Part shown: one piece after another, positions 61,801-64,000 of the stretch
Numbering within the stretch: position 1 is the stretch's first letter
Layout of the letters: every line of letters begins with the position of its first letter
Origin: Haematococcus lacustris
Taxonomy: Eukaryota; Chlorophyta; Chlorophyceae; Chlamydomonadales; Haematococcaceae
Direction: 5' to 3'
Length of the DNA: 64,000 bases
Assembly: GCA_030144725.1 (NCBI GenBank)
Contig: JASKMD010000017.1
Coordinates: 10,457,748 to 10,521,747 of the forward strand
The notes under the pieces: generated by a model
Seen by the model: the letters and a program-made list of their open reading frames with translations, nothing else
Databases searched by the model: none
What the model was told of the DNA's origin: nothing
Translations under genes and position numbers: made by a program

Positions 61801-63693
61801 GAAAACAGCACCCCATGGTTATGTCCCACATATGAATTGTGCGGATGTCCGACACTTTCGGCACCACCTGTTCTGCGCACGCACGTTCCAGAGGTTGGCG
61901 AGGTCCCGGTGGCCGGTGTCGATCAGCGACGGCGGCGCGGCCCAGGCCTCCTCCAGGCTGGTGTTCGTCACCAGCTTCACGGTAGTCGTCTTAATCAGGC
62001 CAGGAGGCAGCAGCAGCGACAGGCGGCTGAGGAGGCGGTCCTGCAGCGGCGCAGGCAAGGATTCTACTGGGTAGGGCTGGCCGTGCGAGGTGCAACGTAT
62101 GGGGATAATCACACTGACATGCCCTAGCCAGCAATGCCACTGCTGATGAACCCAATCAATGGTGTAGTTGCCGTAGACTGCTGATGCAGCTGCTGAACAT
62201 GAAGTTGACAAGAGTCTTGACAAGGAAGGATCAGGGGATGATGGGATCAGGTGTCAGGGGCCAGGCAGCACCTCATAACCCCACAGCAGCTCCTGGGCAC
62301 TTCGTGTGATGAAGATGCCATCATGCTCATCATGCCACCTGCAGGCGGTGCCACAGGCAGCGAGACACAGTACTGTGAGAGGCGTTGGCATCAGGGGATG
62401 AGCGGGTGCATCAGCGGCCAGGCAGTGAGTGTTGGGGCCAGCACAGCTCAGTTGAGAGCTGGATCCAGATCCCCCTGCAGCGCTGTACCCCTATCAAGCA
62501 GCCATACCAGGCTGGCGCTGACTACGCCGGAATAGCGGTGTAGACCCACCATCACCCACGCACATGGCATGCAGTCACTGAAGAGACTGCCAAAAACAAA
62601 AATCCCAGTAAGGAGCCAGTGAGGGGTCAGTGAGGAGTCAGTGAGGAGGTTGCTGGCCATGGTTGCTGCACCCTGGCTGAGTGCGTGCAGGGGGTCACGC
62701 ACGATGCCATGACAGCCACGATGATGTCCAGGAGTGCGGGGGCTGCCGTGCCCATCGAGCCAGTCACTGCCTCCATCACCCCCAGCAGCGCCAGGTTCAG
62801 GGTGGTGACCTGGTCCTGGCTGGCGTCCCGGCCCCCCTGCTGCTGGGTGGCTGATGCTAGAGGCTCCAGGTACTGAACCCAGTCCTGCCCAAGCAGCACC
62901 CATGCACCAGGACAGCTGACTGGCACAATGTGAGGGGGAGGGCCTCAGGGAGGCACAGGTTCGCTGCTGGGGGTTCAGCAGGCAGGTTGGGATAGGGTAT
63001 GCGCAGCCAGCCTCTCCATTCAGCCTAATGCCTGCCCTTGACCGCCCTCGTCTCATCTATCCCACACAATAGTCTCATTCCATCACACATACTGCCATGG
63101 CACTCACATCACACACCCAGCTCACTCGTGTAGCCTAGACAGGGCCCAGCCCTCGCCCCCTCCCTCTCTACCTTCATTGCCCCCAGCCCCACTGCCGCTG
63201 AATCCATGCGGCTGCTACCTGCCCTGCTTACCTTAGCGCTGACTCTGCCTTTGTTGTCCCACCACACGTCAACCTTGCGGTACACCTTGCGGTACAGATA
63301 CGGCCCAACCAGCGCCTGCACAGGGCGAGGTCCAGGGTCAGGGTCAGGGTCAGCGCCAGGGTCAGAGCCAGGGGAAGGGTAGGAGACAGGGCACACTGCC
63401 CCTCCCCAGCCATTGTCCCTCCCGCCCCCTCCCCCGCCCCTGCCCCCGCCCCTGCCCCCGCCCCTCACTCACCAAGTGGGGCCGTGCCCCTGCCCGCATG
63501 GCCTGAACATTAGTGATATTGTACAGCCAGAACGACATGTGTGACACCACAGCGCTCGGGTCGCTGGCATTCTCAGGGCCACGGTAGCGTTGGTCAACCT
63601 CAGGGGCAGAGTCAGGGCCCCATACCACCGCAGCGCGGATCTGTGCCAGCAGCAGTAGCAGCAGCAGGATCAGCAGCAGCAGGATCAGCAGCC

Positions 63694-63735
<42 letters not shown>

Positions 63736-64000
63736 GCAGCAGGATCAGCAGGATCAGCAGCAGCAGCAGCAGCAGCAGTGATAATGGTAGGCCCAGTAGA
63801 AACAGAATGGGCGGCAGCACTGTCCATGCTTGATGGGCTTGGTATGGGCATGGGGCAGCATGGTGTTTTTGATGGGGGTCCGGTGCCGGTAGAGCTGCTC
63901 TCGCTCACCCCGTCGCTCAAGAGCTTGTCGACCACTCGAGGCCCCACTAGCCCCAGCATCAAGCTCACACTGGCGCATACGAAGCTGACCCGTGCGCACC
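58879..64000 (-). CDS. CD36/LIMP-2-family (scavenger receptor class B) membrane protein, 5' partial
   Basis: CD36-family proteins have two membrane spans around a large lumenal or extracellular lipid-binding domain. Minus-strand exons: 63909-64000, 63473-63640, 63232-63315, 62703-62872, about 62520-62586, 62272 to about 62342, 61868-62066, 61614-61790, 61335-61407, 60820-60968, 60417-60514, 59766-59940, and 59284 down to at most 58879. Motifs in family order: hydrophobic SLMLGLVGPRVVDKLL, SFWLYNITN, VGPYLYRKVY, DQVTTLNLAL, RSAQELLWGYE, PSLIDTGHRDL, VRGTDGTQFRPG, PVLLSPPHF, TSVDVEPLTG, AAKRLQVSSQV, and the second span IPFLAAGLLAGVAVLLMLIA. Phase is consistent from exon 61868-62066 to the second span. 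Joins around 62272-62700 are unresolved. The N-terminal Met lies beyond the window and the tail end is uncertain. Confidence 0.87.
59714..59760. repeat. (GAGCT)n pentanucleotide repeat in a CD36-gene intron
   Basis: About nine copies of GAGCT immediately next to the splice donor of the exon at 59766-59940. Confidence 0.9.
59943..60015. repeat. GGCAGGGGTGGGG minisatellite in a CD36-gene intron
   Basis: About five copies of a 12-13-bp G-rich unit directly beside the exon at 59766-59940. Confidence 0.85.
61019..61132. repeat. (ACC ATC)n microsatellite in a CD36-gene intron
   Basis: Degenerate CACCAT/CAACCA triplet repeats, about 110 bp, between exons 60820-60968 and 61335-61407. Confidence 0.9.
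63645..63779. repeat. (AGC)n microsatellite in the first visible CD36-gene intron
   Basis: About 40 AGC triplets interrupted by AGGATC. The poly-Leu and poly-Ala open frames here are artefacts. Confidence 0.93.

Overview
The window reads as nuclear DNA of a flagellated green alga, most likely a chlorophycean of the Chlamydomonadales. The support is GC-rich sequence, genes split into many short exons, an intraflagellar-transport gene, a hydroxyproline-rich extracellular protein with algal-type ShKT modules, and extreme expansion of simple repeats inside introns. Haematococcus is my guess at the genus, but nothing here proves it. Positions 30205-30704 are exactly 500 N, a placeholder assembly gap.

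Layout. 1-2910 (+): 3' part of a ShKT/proline-rich secreted protein. 3608-27226 (-): the C-terminal two thirds or so of IFT140 (22 exons seen). Its introns hold a (CCCCG)n array, a GGAGGGY heptamer array, a 25-bp satellite, a hAT transposon, a 9.5-kb GC-rich minisatellite and a perfect (AGGC)n array that runs into the gap. 30826-36006 (-): a multi-exon gene, cut by the gap, that joins an archaeo-eukaryotic (herpes UL52-like) primase to an origin-binding-protein (UL9-like) SF2 helicase, with two frame disruptions. 36.3-38.7 kb: a 117-bp tandem repeat and unassigned reading frames. 38721-42913 (+): an mTERF-like helical-repeat protein. 44129-45712 (-): a coiled-coil/SAP-domain protein. 45.8-48.4 kb and 54.1-57.1 kb: two clusters of nested non-autonomous elements. 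49245-53611 (-): a PP2C-type protein phosphatase. 58.9-64.0 kb (-): a CD36/LIMP-2-family membrane protein whose 5' end lies beyond the window.

The genes do not form one pathway. They look like ordinary single-copy nuclear genes, each with its own strand, interrupted by a repeat- and mobile-element-rich background. The most unusual item is the primase-helicase gene. Such protein pairs are typical of large DNA viruses and virus-like elements, yet this copy is split by many spliceosomal introns. It lies next to the assembly gap, where IFT140 loses its N-terminal WD40 half.

Exon borders were read by eye from GT/GC-AG signals, reading phase and family similarity. Where a join could not be put in phase, the entry says so. 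No similarity search or transcript data were available.
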